DNA of 64,000 bases. Origin: Chryseobacterium nepalense (GTDB lineage Bacteria > Bacteroidota > Bacteroidia > Flavobacteriales > Weeksellaceae). The stretch covers positions 2,542,001 through 2,606,000 of the forward strand of contig NZ_CP096203.1 of NCBI RefSeq assembly GCF_023195755.1, written 5' to 3'. The position numbers and the translations under genes are program-made. A model generated the notes under the pieces. That model did not search any database, was not told the origin of the DNA, and was given only the letters and a program-made list of their open reading frames with translations. Below are positions 8,091 through 17,295 of this stretch, piece by piece (position 1 is the stretch's first letter; each line of letters opens with the position of its first letter).

Positions 8091-10697
8091 TTGAGGTCTC
8101 GCAGGAACAGTATTTGTAGGCTGCAGCTGCTGATTGTTGTTCTGTATTTTAGACGATTTATTGCTGTTGTTGTTCATTGGCTGGCTCTGCTGGGAATTGT
8201 TCAGTAAATTATTTCCCGGCTGTTGGGGAACTCCTGTTGCATTATTCTGCTGACTGGGTTGCTGTGGATTGCCATTAGCCATATTCCCGGGATTCTGAGA
8301 GATCATATTTCCTTTATTATCCGTTGCCTGGAAACTGAGATCACTTTTAAGATACGTAAGCATTTCTTTGGCTTTCTCTCCCTCAGGCGTCTTACCGTAA
8401 TTTAAAGCAATCTGCTCCAGTTGAAGAATCATAACCTCTTTCCCACTCGATTTTCCGGAATTAAAGGCATTCAGCAGATAAAGTTTTGGAACCAGTGCAT
8501 CCTTTGGATATTCCTTGATGGTCTTGTCAATAAGATCTTTACTTTCAGCAAACTTTTCAGATTCATATAATGCATAGGCCTGTTTATACTGTCCTTCAAC
8601 ATCTGCTGAAGATTTCACAAAAGTACTGTTCTTCGGATTTCTCGCAAATTCAGCGTATGAAGTATAAGGATAATCTCTTAATAATATTTGTTTTGCTTTT
8701 TCGGCAGCCTGTGGATTTTTCTCATAATTCATTGCAAAAATTTCATACAAAGCCTGCAGCATTACTTTTTCCTCTGGTTTTACATCAACAAGATCATACA
8801 AGGTTTTTGTTGCTAAAGGGGTATTGGTGAAGTAATTCTGATACATGACACCCAAACCTAACGAAGCCGTATCCCTGTCCTTCTTCAGCTGGTCCAGCTT
8901 GGCTATATCGGTAGGAATCTGCTCGATATAAAAGGCAGGTTCAAAACGTCTCGGGTTCGGTGCAGCAGTTGTTCCCAATGCATCGTTTTTCATATCCTCA
9001 ATGGTTGCCATTTTCTTTGAAAAACGCCAGTTGTCTATCAGTGCACGCTCTCCCCAGGTTTGTTTAAAGGTTTGCGTTCCCTTGGAAACCGTTCCTGTAT
9101 TGCCGAAATAAAAGCCTTTTGAAGCGACTCCGAAATCCTCAAAAGAGTTTGAACTGTTTGCGAAAATCGACGTTGAATTATAATCTCCTGTATCAAAGCC
9201 TTTACTTCTCTCCGCACGTCTTCTTTCCAGTTCTTCTTTTTCTTCCTTTACCTTGATTTTTGCGATGTATTTGGTAAAAAAGTCTGTTTTCTGTTCCGGT
9301 GACATTTTAGCAAGGTTCAGAATACTGTCGTTTTTCTTGATCAGGTAATAGTTTTTGGAGATCTTTTTAATATAAACAGACTGGTCTGCAAGAAGAATTT
9401 TAGAAGGCTCATAAGTCATGACCGCTAAAGCTGAATCATAATATGCGCCAGCACCAATATAATCATTTTTGTCAAGGTACCCCTTCCCTATTTCGTAATA
9501 CGCAAGACCACGGATCTGTCCGTCGGAAACCTTTTCTCTCAGTGATTTTCTGAAATATTCCTGGGCTTCTTCTTTTTTTCCGGCTTTGTTGGCCATTAAT
9601 CCAAGTGCGTAATAAAATTCATTTTTTCTTGATCCGTACGTTCCTTTCTTACTGATGTCCTCCAAGTATTTTCTTGCCCCGCTGTAATCCCCGTTTCCAT
9701 TAAAGGTTTTAGCGATCTCGATTTGGGATTTTACTTCAAATTCAAAATCATTGGCATATTTATAGGCAGCCATAAAGCTTTCTCTGGCTTTTTCGTTCTG
9801 GTTAAGACTTTCCAACACCTGTCCTCTCAGGTAAGCGATCCTACTCTTAAGTTTCCGGTTGCTGTTCAGTTCAAAGGCATCATCAAGCTCTTTTACTGCT
9901 TCCTGTTTTTTTCCGGCATCCAATAGTGATTCAGAATAATAGATACTTAATAATTTTTCGTATTCTCTACTGATTTTTTCACTTTTCAGCTTGGCGAAAG
10001 TTTCGTGGGCTTTATGGTAATTTTTAATCTGGTCGTAAGCGAGACCCTGGTAAATTCTTGCCAGAGGAATTCTCTTATCGTCCTTCATGTGGGTGAAAAC
10101 ATAATTTAAGGCATCAAGAGCATCCAGCGATTTCCCTCTGTAAATTCTTGCCTGTGCCAGAATCATGTATGCATCAAAAATCTGCTTATTTTGTTCTTCA
10201 CCGTGTTTAATTACAGAATATTTGTTGATTGCCTTTAAGGCTTTGGCTTCTGCAATTTCGAGTGTCGTTGCGCCTTTTTGTTCGGGTTGGTTAGGGTCAC
10301 CGGAACTATTTCCCATGGTACCTGCTGAATTATTTCCCGGCATTCCTGGTGGCATTCCCGGAGGACCCCCTCCTCTTTTGCCGTTATTTCCAGAAGGTCG
10401 GTTTACTTCAGCCATTTTCATGGAATTTTCTGCAAATGCAGAAGACTGTCCAAGGTCACTTCCCAAAGGCTGATCTTCATAGGTAAGAATAGGAATATAA
10501 GGCGCATAGAAATTGTCTTTATGGGCCTTATCTCTGGTTTCAAACTCATTATTTAAGGCGTCTTTAGCGTTAAATAACGTATTGTAGTATGTTGAAAATC
10601 CTTTCATGAACTTTGAACGCTGCTCCGGCTTCTTGGTTTTTGTAGCGCAGGAAGCAACAATACAAAGTGTTAAAAGGAATAAAATATTTTTTTTCAT
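8088..10697 (-). CDS. PorW/SprE-like TPR lipoprotein of gliding / type IX secretion
   Basis: An 869-residue predicted lipoprotein (lipobox ending VASC, Cys16) made of many TPR-like helical repeats. An early segment GFSTYYNTLFNAKDAL resembles the start of the PorW/SprE family, whose members are TPR lipoproteins of about this size needed for type IX secretion and gliding. Two low-complexity parts stand out: a Gly/Pro/Met-rich loop near residues 100-135 and an Asn/Gln/Pro-rich tail of about 80 residues. It is 87 bp downstream of maf on the same strand. PorW/SprE identity is my best match; a generic envelope TPR lipoprotein is the alternative. Confidence 0.7.
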   Translation of the reverse strand: MKKNILFLLTLCIVASCATKTKKPEQRSKFMKGFSTYYNTLFNAKDALNNEFETRDKAHKDNFYAPYIPILTYEDQPLGSDLGQSSAFAENSMKMAEVNRPSGNNGKRGGGPPGMPPGMPGNNSAGTMGNSSGDPNQPEQKGATTLEIAEAKALKAINKYSVIKHGEEQNKQIFDAYMILAQARIYRGKSLDALDALNYVFTHMKDDKRIPLARIYQGLAYDQIKNYHKAHETFAKLKSEKISREYEKLLSIYYSESLLDAGKKQEAVKELDDAFELNSNRKLKSRIAYLRGQVLESLNQNEKARESFMAAYKYANDFEFEVKSQIEIAKTFNGNGDYSGARKYLEDISKKGTYGSRKNEFYYALGLMANKAGKKEEAQEYFRKSLREKVSDGQIRGLAYYEIGKGYLDKNDYIGAGAYYDSALAVMTYEPSKILLADQSVYIKKISKNYYLIKKNDSILNLAKMSPEQKTDFFTKYIAKIKVKEEKEELERRRAERSKGFDTGDYNSTSIFANSSNSFEDFGVASKGFYFGNTGTVSKGTQTFKQTWGERALIDNWRFSKKMATIEDMKNDALGTTAAPNPRRFEPAFYIEQIPTDIAKLDQLKKDRDTASLGLGVMYQNYFTNTPLATKTLYDLVDVKPEEKVMLQALYEIFAMNYEKNPQAAEKAKQILLRDYPYTSYAEFARNPKNSTFVKSSADVEGQYKQAYALYESEKFAESKDLIDKTIKEYPKDALVPKLYLLNAFNSGKSSGKEVMILQLEQIALNYGKTPEGEKAKEMLTYLKSDLSFQATDNKGNMISQNPGNMANGNPQQPSQQNNATGVPQQPGNNLLNNSQQSQPMNNNSNKSSKIQNNNQQLQPTNTVPARPQ

Positions 10698-10784
10698 TAT
10701 TTCAATATAACTCGCTAATCCGCTTTTTATTATAAAGCGGTTTGATAATTCTGTAAAAATAATAAAATTTTATGTGGGAACTTG

Positions 10785-11339
10785 CTATATTTCTTTCAAA
10801 ATTTTGTAAACCAAATGGGTAGGAAGTCCCATGATGGTATAAAAACTGCCGTTTAACCTTTTTATTTTTGCCATCCCGAGCCATTCCTGGATTCCATAGC
10901 TTCCTGCTTTGTCGAAAGGCTGATACTGGCGGATATAATATTCTATTTCATTGTCCGTAAGATCATCAAATTCTACCTCCGCCACATCAGTTTTTGTAAC
11001 GGTTTTTTCAGGGGTTTTAATGGTAATTCCGGTATAAACCTGATGGATCTTGCCGGAAAGGAGTTTTAGCATTTTCGTGGCATCTTCCTCATCTTGTGGT
11101 TTTCCCAGAAACTGATTGTCCATGGCAACCACAGTATCAGCGGTCAGGAGAACTTCTCCTTCTTCCAGAGAACGAAATGCATTGGCTTTAAGTTCAGAAA
11201 GATAAGCTGCAGAATTTTCAACCAGAATATCTTCCGGAACAATCTCTTCACAGTCAATTTTCACCACCTCAAAAGTAAAACCGAGATTGGACAGTAATTC
11301 TTTTCTTCTTGGAGATTGTGACGCCAGTAATAATTTCAT
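10785..11339 (-). CDS. maf: Maf-family nucleoside triphosphate pyrophosphatase
   Basis: A 184-residue Maf/YhdE-type protein that hydrolyses non-canonical or pyrimidine nucleoside triphosphates. The start ASQSPRRKELL is the conserved phosphate loop, and TADTVV and GKPQDEEDA are the other signatures. It is last of three tightly spaced minus-strand genes (DUF2520, kdsC, maf), 10 bp after kdsC. Confidence 0.93.
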   Translation of the reverse strand: MKLLLASQSPRRKELLSNLGFTFEVVKIDCEEIVPEDILVENSAAYLSELKANAFRSLEEGEVLLTADTVVAMDNQFLGKPQDEEDATKMLKLLSGKIHQVYTGITIKTPEKTVTKTDVAEVEFDDLTDNEIEYYIRQYQPFDKAGSYGIQEWLGMAKIKRLNGSFYTIMGLPTHLVYKILKEI

Positions 11340-11349
11340 TTAATATATT

Positions 11350-11868
11350 TTAGACAGATTGTGTATTATCATCATGCCATTTTCCCTGGGCTTTCATCAC
11401 CTGTTCGATAACGTCGCGTACGGCGCCGCTTCCTCCTTTTACCGGTGAAATATAGCCTGCAATTCCTTTGATCTCAGGAACGGCATTTTCGGGGCATGCT
11501 GCAATAGCAGAATTTTTCATGATATGAAGATCCGGGATATCGTCTCCCATCGTCAGAATTTCTTCATTTTTAAGATGATGTTTCTTTTTAAAATCTTCAA
11601 AATCAGCCATCTTATTATGGGATTTAGCATAATAATCTTCAATGCCGAGATAGTTGATTCTGTGTTTTACCATTTCGTCATTCCCTCCAGTAATAACTCC
11701 GATTACATAGTTGTTTTTTAATGCTTTAACGACAGCGTAACCGTCCAAAACATTCATTACCCGGGACATATTTCCGCCGGGAAGCAGATATACGCTTCCG
11801 TCTGTGAAAACACCATCTACATCGAATACAAATGCTTTAATATTTTTTAATTTTTCTTTATAGCTCAT
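11350..11868 (-). CDS. kdsC: KdsC-like HAD phosphatase (KDO-8-phosphate phosphatase)
   Basis: A 172-residue C0-type HAD phosphatase of normal KdsC length. The motif FVFDVDGVFTDG contains the nucleophile Asp and acid/base Asp, GVITGG is motif II, and MGDDIPDL is the metal-binding motif; the C-terminal GGSGAVRDVIE is typical of KdsC. It would release KDO from KDO-8-phosphate for lipopolysaccharide synthesis. Its first 11 bases overlap the end of the DUF2520 gene, so the two are coupled. Confidence 0.88.
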   Translation of the reverse strand: MSYKEKLKNIKAFVFDVDGVFTDGSVYLLPGGNMSRVMNVLDGYAVVKALKNNYVIGVITGGNDEMVKHRINYLGIEDYYAKSHNKMADFEDFKKKHHLKNEEILTMGDDIPDLHIMKNSAIAACPENAVPEIKGIAGYISPVKGGSGAVRDVIEQVMKAQGKWHDDNTQSV

Positions 11869-12607
11869 ACATTTTCTTGATAGAATGATTCATGGTTTTG
11901 TAGATCTCAAGGCTTTCTCCCTGCAACAGCTGCTGGTGGAGCTCAAGAATTCTTCTGTCATTTCTTACCGCCGGACCCGTTTGCGCAGATTTAGGATCGA
12001 TTTCATGAATTTTCTGCACGGTTTCATCAATCAGCGGCAGAAAATAATCGAACGGAATTTCCTGCAAGTCTGAAATTTCTTTAGCTCTTGCAAAAAGGTG
12101 ATTCACAAAATTACAGGCAAAGACAGCGGTCAGATGAATATATTTTCTTTTTTCATGGGTACTTTCCATAACATTTTCTGAAATCTTAGAAGCTATCGTG
12201 AAAAGTGTCTGGAGGTCATTTTCGTTTTCAGCCTCAACAAAAAATGGAATTTTTGAATAATCCAGTGCTTTGAATTTTGAAAAGGTCTGTAAAGGATAAA
12301 AACTTGCTTTACGGTAATCTCCTGCCAGAATTTCTTTAGGCAACGATCCTGAAGTATGCGCCACAAGACAGTCTTTCCGCACAATCATTTTCGAAACATC
12401 TTCTACAGACCGGTCACTTACGCAGATGATATAAAGATCTGCTTCCTGAAGGTGTTCCGTAGAGAAATGTATATTGAGCTCTCCGGAGATTTTACGCAGC
12501 TCTTCTTCATTCCTGCCGAAAATCTGGGCTAAAGGAATGTTGTTGAGGACAAAAGCTTTCGCCAGGTGATAGGCCACATTTCCGGAACCGATAATTACAA
12601 TTTGCAT
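11858..12607 (-). CDS. Rossmann-fold DUF2520 protein
   Basis: A 249-residue protein with an N-terminal dinucleotide-binding loop (IIGSGNVAYHLA) and a C-terminal helical DUF2520 domain (ACNFVNHLFARA). It resembles the NADP oxidoreductase/ketopantoate reductase superfamily; substrate is unknown. It leads the kdsC-maf operon. A TATCTTTG element ends only five bases before the ATG, so the message may be leaderless. Confidence 0.82.
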   Translation of the reverse strand: MQIVIIGSGNVAYHLAKAFVLNNIPLAQIFGRNEEELRKISGELNIHFSTEHLQEADLYIICVSDRSVEDVSKMIVRKDCLVAHTSGSLPKEILAGDYRKASFYPLQTFSKFKALDYSKIPFFVEAENENDLQTLFTIASKISENVMESTHEKRKYIHLTAVFACNFVNHLFARAKEISDLQEIPFDYFLPLIDETVQKIHEIDPKSAQTGPAVRNDRRILELHQQLLQGESLEIYKTMNHSIKKMYEL

Positions 12608-12611
12608 CTAA

Positions 12612-12619
12612 CAAAGATA
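12612..12619 (-). promoter_or_regulatory. -7 element of the DUF2520-kdsC-maf operon
   Basis: Minus strand TATCTTTG, an exact TAnnTTTG. The start codon at 12607-12605 falls at the expected transcription start. Confidence 0.5.
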
Positions 12620-12882
12620 TGATTTAGATGGAAGATGGGAGAGAGAAGACAGAAGTTTTTTGATTGCTGTTTTAAAATTCTTTCAAGATATTTTCAACAG
12701 TGTAATATCAATTGGAATTAAAATGATTAAGTTTTAATTTATTCTGACCGTTTAGACTGAAACAATTTATTGATATACAATTTAACATAACATTAAAAAG
12801 GAAAATGCATCAGCACAAATACAATATTCATGAGATTCATGCACATAAATATTTATAAATAATGAGTATATTGGACTAAAAA

Positions 12883-12915
12883 TTGAATACTTAATTTAAC
12901 TTTCAGTTATTTTTG
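12883..12915 (+). promoter_or_regulatory. Promoter of the ECF sigma operon
   Basis: TTG at 12883-12885, 22 nt, then TATTTTTG at 12908-12915. The rest of the 333-base gap from 12608 holds A/T-rich sequence in which I see no gene or strong hairpin. Confidence 0.45.
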
Positions 12916-12940
12916 TAATCCAAAACAATGAAAGCATCTT

Positions 12941-13492
12941 ATGAAGATTAAGGACGCGGAAATTATTTCGTTGATGCAACATCCACGAACTCAGGAAAAA
13001 GGAGTTCGCGCTTTGATGGATGCTTATCAAAGCAGATTGTATTGGCACATAAGAAGAATTATTGTGGACGGAGATCTTGCTCAGGACACTTTGCAGGAGA
13101 CTTTTATTAAAGCTTATCAGAATTTTCATCAGTTTAAAAATGACAGCCAATTGTATACATGGTTGTACAGAATTGCAACCAATGAGGCGTTGCAGCAGAT
13201 CAATAAACTGAAGAAAATGCAGAAAACTGATGAAGATCCGGAATATCACATGCAGAATCTTGTTGCAGATAATGCAGGCGAAGACGCTGAAGAAATACAG
13301 ATTTTGTTACAGAAAGCCATACAAAGCCTGCCTGAAAAGCAGAAACTGGTATTTATGATGCGGTATTATGATGATTTGCCTTACGAAGAAATATCTAAAA
13401 TCGTAGATATGTCCGTAGGAACTCTGAAAACAAATTATCATTATGCTAAACAAAAAATTGAAGAATATATTAAAGAAAATTACGAGAGATAA
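12941..13492 (+). CDS. ECF-type RNA polymerase sigma factor
   Basis: A 183-residue sigma-70 family protein with only regions 2 and 4. Region 2 includes GDLAQDTLQETFIKAYQNFHQF and the following TWLYRIATNEAL; region 4 is seen in SLPEKQKLVFMMRYYDDLPYEEI and its helix-turn-helix. The next two genes encode a single-span membrane protein and a secreted Spy-like protein, a common Bacteroidota arrangement that suggests envelope sensing. The start is the ATG 26 bases after the promoter. Confidence 0.9.
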   Translation: MKIKDAEIISLMQHPRTQEKGVRALMDAYQSRLYWHIRRIIVDGDLAQDTLQETFIKAYQNFHQFKNDSQLYTWLYRIATNEALQQINKLKKMQKTDEDPEYHMQNLVADNAGEDAEEIQILLQKAIQSLPEKQKLVFMMRYYDDLPYEEISKIVDMSVGTLKTNYHYAKQKIEEYIKENYER

Positions 13493-13510
13493 TTTTTGAG
13501 ACAACTGACA

Positions 13511-14137
13511 ATGAAAGAGTTCGACATAGAAAAATTAGAACGTAAAAATATTTACACAGTACCTGAAAATTTATTTGAAAATATTCAGGGGAAAGTATTA
13601 AGCGGGCTGAATGATTTTGATCTGGAAAAGCTGGAACGTAAAAATATTTATACCGTTTCTGAAAATATGTATGATGATGTTCAGAATCATGTAATAAATA
13701 AAGTGATCTCCCGCAGACAGGCACCTGTTTTCAGACTTAACTGGGCCTATGCCGTTGCTGCATCTTTGGCATTGATTTTTGGAGCGACTTTTGTTTTCAC
13801 TTCTGATAATGAAGCTACAAAAGCAAACGGAGATGAAAATGTCACTTATGCTGTTAATGAGCCCAAAACGGAAAGCGAAATCGCTTATGAGACCCTGCAA
13901 TCTGATTTAACTTCTGTTGAAAACAATGATCAAAAAGTAGTAGCCCAGAATGATAATAAATCTATTGCAAAGAAAGAAACCGGGAAACAGCAAAAAACCG
14001 AAGCTCAGCCTGTAAAATCAGCTTCCAAGAAGCAGGAAACTCAGATGAACGAATATCTTGATTCATTCACAAGTTCTGAAATTTCGGAACTGGCAAGTAA
14101 TTCAACGCAGGACGTTTATTTGGATTTGTATAATTAA
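13511..14137 (+). CDS. Single-span membrane protein, probable anti-sigma partner, with duplicated N-terminal motif
   Basis: A 208-residue protein 18 bases after the sigma gene. Residues 4-29 and 36-61 are two copies of one motif (core EKLERKNIYTV in both), a 32-residue tandem duplication also visible in the DNA. A single membrane segment lies near 76-98, followed by a Lys/Gln-rich periplasmic part. Position and topology suggest it holds the sigma factor at the membrane with its cytosolic part, but no known anti-sigma domain is recognisable, so this is inference from context. The start is the ATG at 13511 rather than a TTG 15 bases earlier. Confidence 0.7.
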   Translation: MKEFDIEKLERKNIYTVPENLFENIQGKVLSGLNDFDLEKLERKNIYTVSENMYDDVQNHVINKVISRRQAPVFRLNWAYAVAASLALIFGATFVFTSDNEATKANGDENVTYAVNEPKTESEIAYETLQSDLTSVENNDQKVVAQNDNKSIAKKETGKQQKTEAQPVKSASKKQETQMNEYLDSFTSSEISELASNSTQDVYLDLYN

Positions 14138-14145
14138 AAAGAAAG

Positions 14146-14643
14146 ATGAAAAAGATATTATTTACGCTTTTAATAATCTGTGGATTTGGTCTTAATGCCC
14201 AAAGAACGGATTATGACTGGAAAAAAATGGACCCCAAACAAAGGAAAGAGGTCATTAACAGTCTTTCTCCGGAAGAAAGAAAAGCACTTCTGACTAAATT
14301 CAGAAATAATATGGTGATGGATAATCTGGATATAGATCCCGGTGATAAAGATGAATTCACAGATATTTACAACGAATATCTCGAAAGCCAGAAACAGATC
14401 AAAAACCAGTTTAATTCTGATTTTAATCCTGATAATTTATCTGATGAAGAGGCTAAAGCCAAGCTTCAACAAAGTTTTGAAGTAGGGCAGAAGCTTTTGG
14501 ATAACAGAAAAAAATACGCTGATAAAATGCAGCAGGTAATTCCTTGCCAAAAAGTCTTGAAGCTTTTTCAGACAGAGGGTATGATGAGGGAAAAGGTAAA
14601 TGAAAGAAAACCTCGCGGAAATAACGCTACAAGACAAAGATAA
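14146..14643 (+). CDS. Secreted Spy/CpxP-like protein
   Basis: A 165-residue protein with a signal peptide (cleavage near NAQ, residue 18) and an all-helical, charged mature part. The segment MDPKQRKEVINSLSPEERKALL resembles the helical hairpins of the Spy/CpxP/heavy-metal-resistance family. It follows the sigma and membrane-protein genes by eight bases. Possible roles are a periplasmic chaperone or signal input for the sigma pathway. The family assignment rests on composition and context. Confidence 0.65.
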   Translation: MKKILFTLLIICGFGLNAQRTDYDWKKMDPKQRKEVINSLSPEERKALLTKFRNNMVMDNLDIDPGDKDEFTDIYNEYLESQKQIKNQFNSDFNPDNLSDEEAKAKLQQSFEVGQKLLDNRKKYADKMQQVIPCQKVLKLFQTEGMMREKVNERKPRGNNATRQR

Positions 14644-14673
14644 AACCATAATAGTTTATTTTTTTAATGTTGG

Positions 14674-14710
14674 ACGACTCTTGCAATTTATTGTGGGAGT
14701 CGTTTAATTT
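14674..14710 (+). terminator. Hairpin terminator after the sigma operon
   Basis: Stem ACGACTC (14674-14680) with GAGTCGT (14697-14703), then TTAATTT. The stem is short and the T run weak. Confidence 0.5.
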
Positions 14711-14744
14711 AAAGGTTATTCTTAGTTTTGCGGAAATTTATACC

Positions 14745-14973
14745 ATGAAACATATACTTTTCTTTCTATTCTTCTGTACAATCTTATCTGCACAGAAAAT
14801 TGAAATAATAGAGCTTTCCAAATCAATCAGTGATAAAAATAATTCTGTTAAAACATTTACAGTAATTGACCAAAGGCCAGACATGCATATAGGCAATGGC
14901 AGAAACTGAGAAAGCATTGGATCCTCTTACAGGACATTACCTCTTACCCGAAGACTTTGGTAAAGCCAAATAA
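14745..14973 (+). pseudogene. Frameshifted remnant of a small secreted-protein gene
   Basis: A frame starting at 14745 encodes a signal peptide (MKHILFFLFFCTILSAQ) and a short mature part with VIDQRPDMHIGNG, then stops at 14907-14909 after 54 residues. The next frame (from 14896) continues as AETEKALDPLTGHYLLPED and ends at 14973. A -7 element TAGTTTTG at 14723-14730 precedes it. The two frames look like one former gene broken by a frameshift, or two unrelated short frames. I do not recognise the family. Confidence 0.4.
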
Positions 14974-15081
14974 CATAAGAATGTTTATTTAATTCAGTCT
15001 TAAATAAGTTAAACAGGGTGTATTAGTTAAAGTAAATAATACACACTAAAAATTAGAGCAAGGAATTATCCTGCATTTTAT

Positions 15082-15089
15082 TATCTTTG
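15082..15089 (+). promoter_or_regulatory. -7 element of lepA
   Basis: TATCTTTG followed by C, 20 bases before the lepA ATG, an exact match to the Bacteroidota -7 consensus. Confidence 0.5.
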
Positions 15090-15108
15090 CAAATTACAAG
15101 ATTCTTAA

Positions 15109-16905
15109 ATGAAAAACATACGAAATTTTTGCATAATCGCTCATATTGATCATGGTAAAAGTACCTTGGCAGACCGTCTTTTGGAGTATACCAACACGGT
15201 GACCCAAAGAGAATTGCAGTCTCAGACCCTGGATGATATGGATTTGGAGAAAGAACGTGGGATCACCATCAAATCTCACGCAATCCAGATGGATTATGAA
15301 TACAAAGGAGAAAAATATATTTTAAACCTTATTGATACACCGGGACACGTAGATTTCTCTTATGAAGTTTCCCGTTCCATTGCTGCCTGTGAAGGAGCGC
15401 TTTTGATTGTAGATGCAGCACAAAGTATTCAGGCACAAACTATTAGTAACTTATATTTAGCTTTGGAAAATGATTTAACCATCATCCCGATTCTGAATAA
15501 AATCGATCTTCCTTCGGCAAATCCGGAAGAGGTAACTGATGAAATCATGAATCTTATCGGCTGTGAATATGAAGATGTATTAAGAGTTTCAGGTAAAACA
15601 GGAGAAGGAGTTCATCATTTGCTTGAGCAAATTGTTGAAAGAATCCCGGCTCCGGTAGGAAATCCCGACGGCCCGCTTCAGGCGCTGATTTTTGACTCGG
15701 TTTACAACCCTTTCAGAGGGATTGAGGCTTATTTTAAAGTGGTGAACGGAAGCATTTCCAAAAATGAAAAGGTTAAATTTTTCGCAACAGGAAAAGAATA
15801 CGGAGCGGATGAAGTGGGAACTTTGAAGCTGAAGCAGGTTCCGAAAAAAACTATCCAGTGTGGAGATGTAGGCTATTTGATTTCGGGGATAAAAGATGCC
15901 CGAGAAGTAAAAGTAGGAGATACCATCACTTCATTTGAAAATCCTGCAGATGGACCGATTGAAGGATTTGAGGAAGTAAAGCCAATGGTTTTCGCCGGAA
16001 TTTATCCTATTGATTCCGAAGACTTTGAAGAGCTGAGATTCTCTCTTGAAAAATTAAGGCTGAATGATGCTTCATTAGTTTTTGAACCGGAAAGTTCAGC
16101 AGCATTAGGATTTGGTTTCCGATGCGGATTTTTAGGAATGCTTCACATGGAAATTGTTCAGGAAAGGCTTGACCGTGAGTTTAATATGAATGTGATTACA
16201 ACGGTTCCCAACGTATCTTATTTTGGATATTCCAAAAGAGAACCGGAAGTTCCGATTTTGATCAACAACCCATCAGAAATGATGGATCCTACGATTATGG
16301 ATAGGGTAGAAGAGCCTTTCATTAAAGCGTCCATCATTACAAAATCAGATTTTGTAGGTGCGGTAATGACTCTGTGTATCGAAAAAAGAGGTGAAATCGT
16401 TAACCAGAGCTACTTGACTTCAGAAAGAGTAGAGTTGGTTTTCAATATGCCTTTGGCAGAAGTGGTTTTCGACTTTTATGACCGCTTAAAATCAATTTCT
16501 AAGGGCTATGCTTCATTCGACTACCATCCGATCGGATTCAGGGCTTCCAAGCTTGTGAAAATGGACATCCTGATCAATGGAGACATGGTAGATGCTTTGT
16601 CTTCCCTGATTCACGATTCCAATGCCTATCACATTGGTAAAAAAATGTGTGAAAAGCTTCGTGAGCTGATCCCAAGACAGCAATTCGATATTGCCGTTCA
16701 GGCCGCACTGGGAACGAAAGTTATTGCAAGGGAAACCATTAAAGCGTTAAGAAAAGACGTTACCGCAAAATGTTACGGAGGAGATATTTCCAGAAAGAGA
16801 AAACTTTTGGAGAAGCAGAAAGAAGGGAAAAAGAAAATGAAACAGATTGGTAGAGTAGAAGTACCGCAATCAGCGTTCATGGCCGTTCTTAAACTGAATG
16901 ATTAA
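15109..16905 (+). CDS. lepA: Elongation factor 4 (LepA)
   Basis: A 598-residue translational GTPase of normal LepA length that back-translocates or remodels stalled ribosomes. G1 is [13 protein letters not shown], the switch [10 protein letters not shown] and G4 NKIDLP are intact, and the LepA-specific C-terminal domain with [15 protein letters not shown] is present at about 540-560. It is monocistronic with its own promoter and a strong terminator. Confidence 0.97.
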   Translation: MKNIRNFCIIAHIDHGKSTLADRLLEYTNTVTQRELQSQTLDDMDLEKERGITIKSHAIQMDYEYKGEKYILNLIDTPGHVDFSYEVSRSIAACEGALLIVDAAQSIQAQTISNLYLALENDLTIIPILNKIDLPSANPEEVTDEIMNLIGCEYEDVLRVSGKTGEGVHHLLEQIVERIPAPVGNPDGPLQALIFDSVYNPFRGIEAYFKVVNGSISKNEKVKFFATGKEYGADEVGTLKLKQVPKKTIQCGDVGYLISGIKDAREVKVGDTITSFENPADGPIEGFEEVKPMVFAGIYPIDSEDFEELRFSLEKLRLNDASLVFEPESSAALGFGFRCGFLGMLHMEIVQERLDREFNMNVITTVPNVSYFGYSKREPEVPILINNPSEMMDPTIMDRVEEPFIKASIITKSDFVGAVMTLCIEKRGEIVNQSYLTSERVELVFNMPLAEVVFDFYDRLKSISKGYASFDYHPIGFRASKLVKMDILINGDMVDALSSLIHDSNAYHIGKKMCEKLRELIPRQQFDIAVQAALGTKVIARETIKALRKDVTAKCYGGDISRKRKLLEKQKEGKKKMKQIGRVEVPQSAFMAVLKLND

Positions 16906-16910
16906 TATAA

Positions 16911-16945
16911 AAAAGACCGATACTCCAACTATCGGTCTTTTTATT
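16911..16945 (+). terminator. Terminator between lepA and the converging small gene
   Basis: Perfect 11-bp stem AAAAGACCGAT (16911-16921) with 16931-16941, followed by TTATTTT; it can act in both directions. Confidence 0.85.
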
Positions 16946-16946
16946 T

Positions 16947-17156
16947 TCAGAGATTTCTCTGCTTTTCTATAAGATTCCCCTGAATCACCAAAGCTCCCAA
17001 TCCCAGGATTATTTCAGCAATCCCTAAAATTCTCACAAGATTAGGACCGCAAACGAGACATTCCGGTTCGGGAAAAGGCTTTTTTCCTGCAACAATAATG
17101 AGAACGCCGCCAATAATAATGATGAGTACAATAAATACTCTTAATACTGATTTCAT
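16947..17156 (-). CDS. Small two-span membrane protein, unknown
   Basis: A 69-residue protein with two hydrophobic segments (about 4-24 and 41-60) joined by a loop containing PEPECLVCG, a Cys-x-x-Cys pair. It is alone on the minus strand between lepA and a DUF1579 gene. I do not recognise the family; the Cys pair could bind metal or be redox-active, but nothing else shows this. Confidence 0.55.
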   Translation of the reverse strand: MKSVLRVFIVLIIIIGGVLIIVAGKKPFPEPECLVCGPNLVRILGIAEIILGLGALVIQGNLIEKQRNL

Positions 17157-17295
17157 AATGGTGTAAATTAGTTTCTAATGCCTACTTTTTCAGGATTTCG
17201 GCGTTACCTTTTGTATATACCAAAATTGAATATAATATTCAGGAAATCAATACGTAAAATCACTATTTTGTTACCGGAAATCTACTGATGATTTA

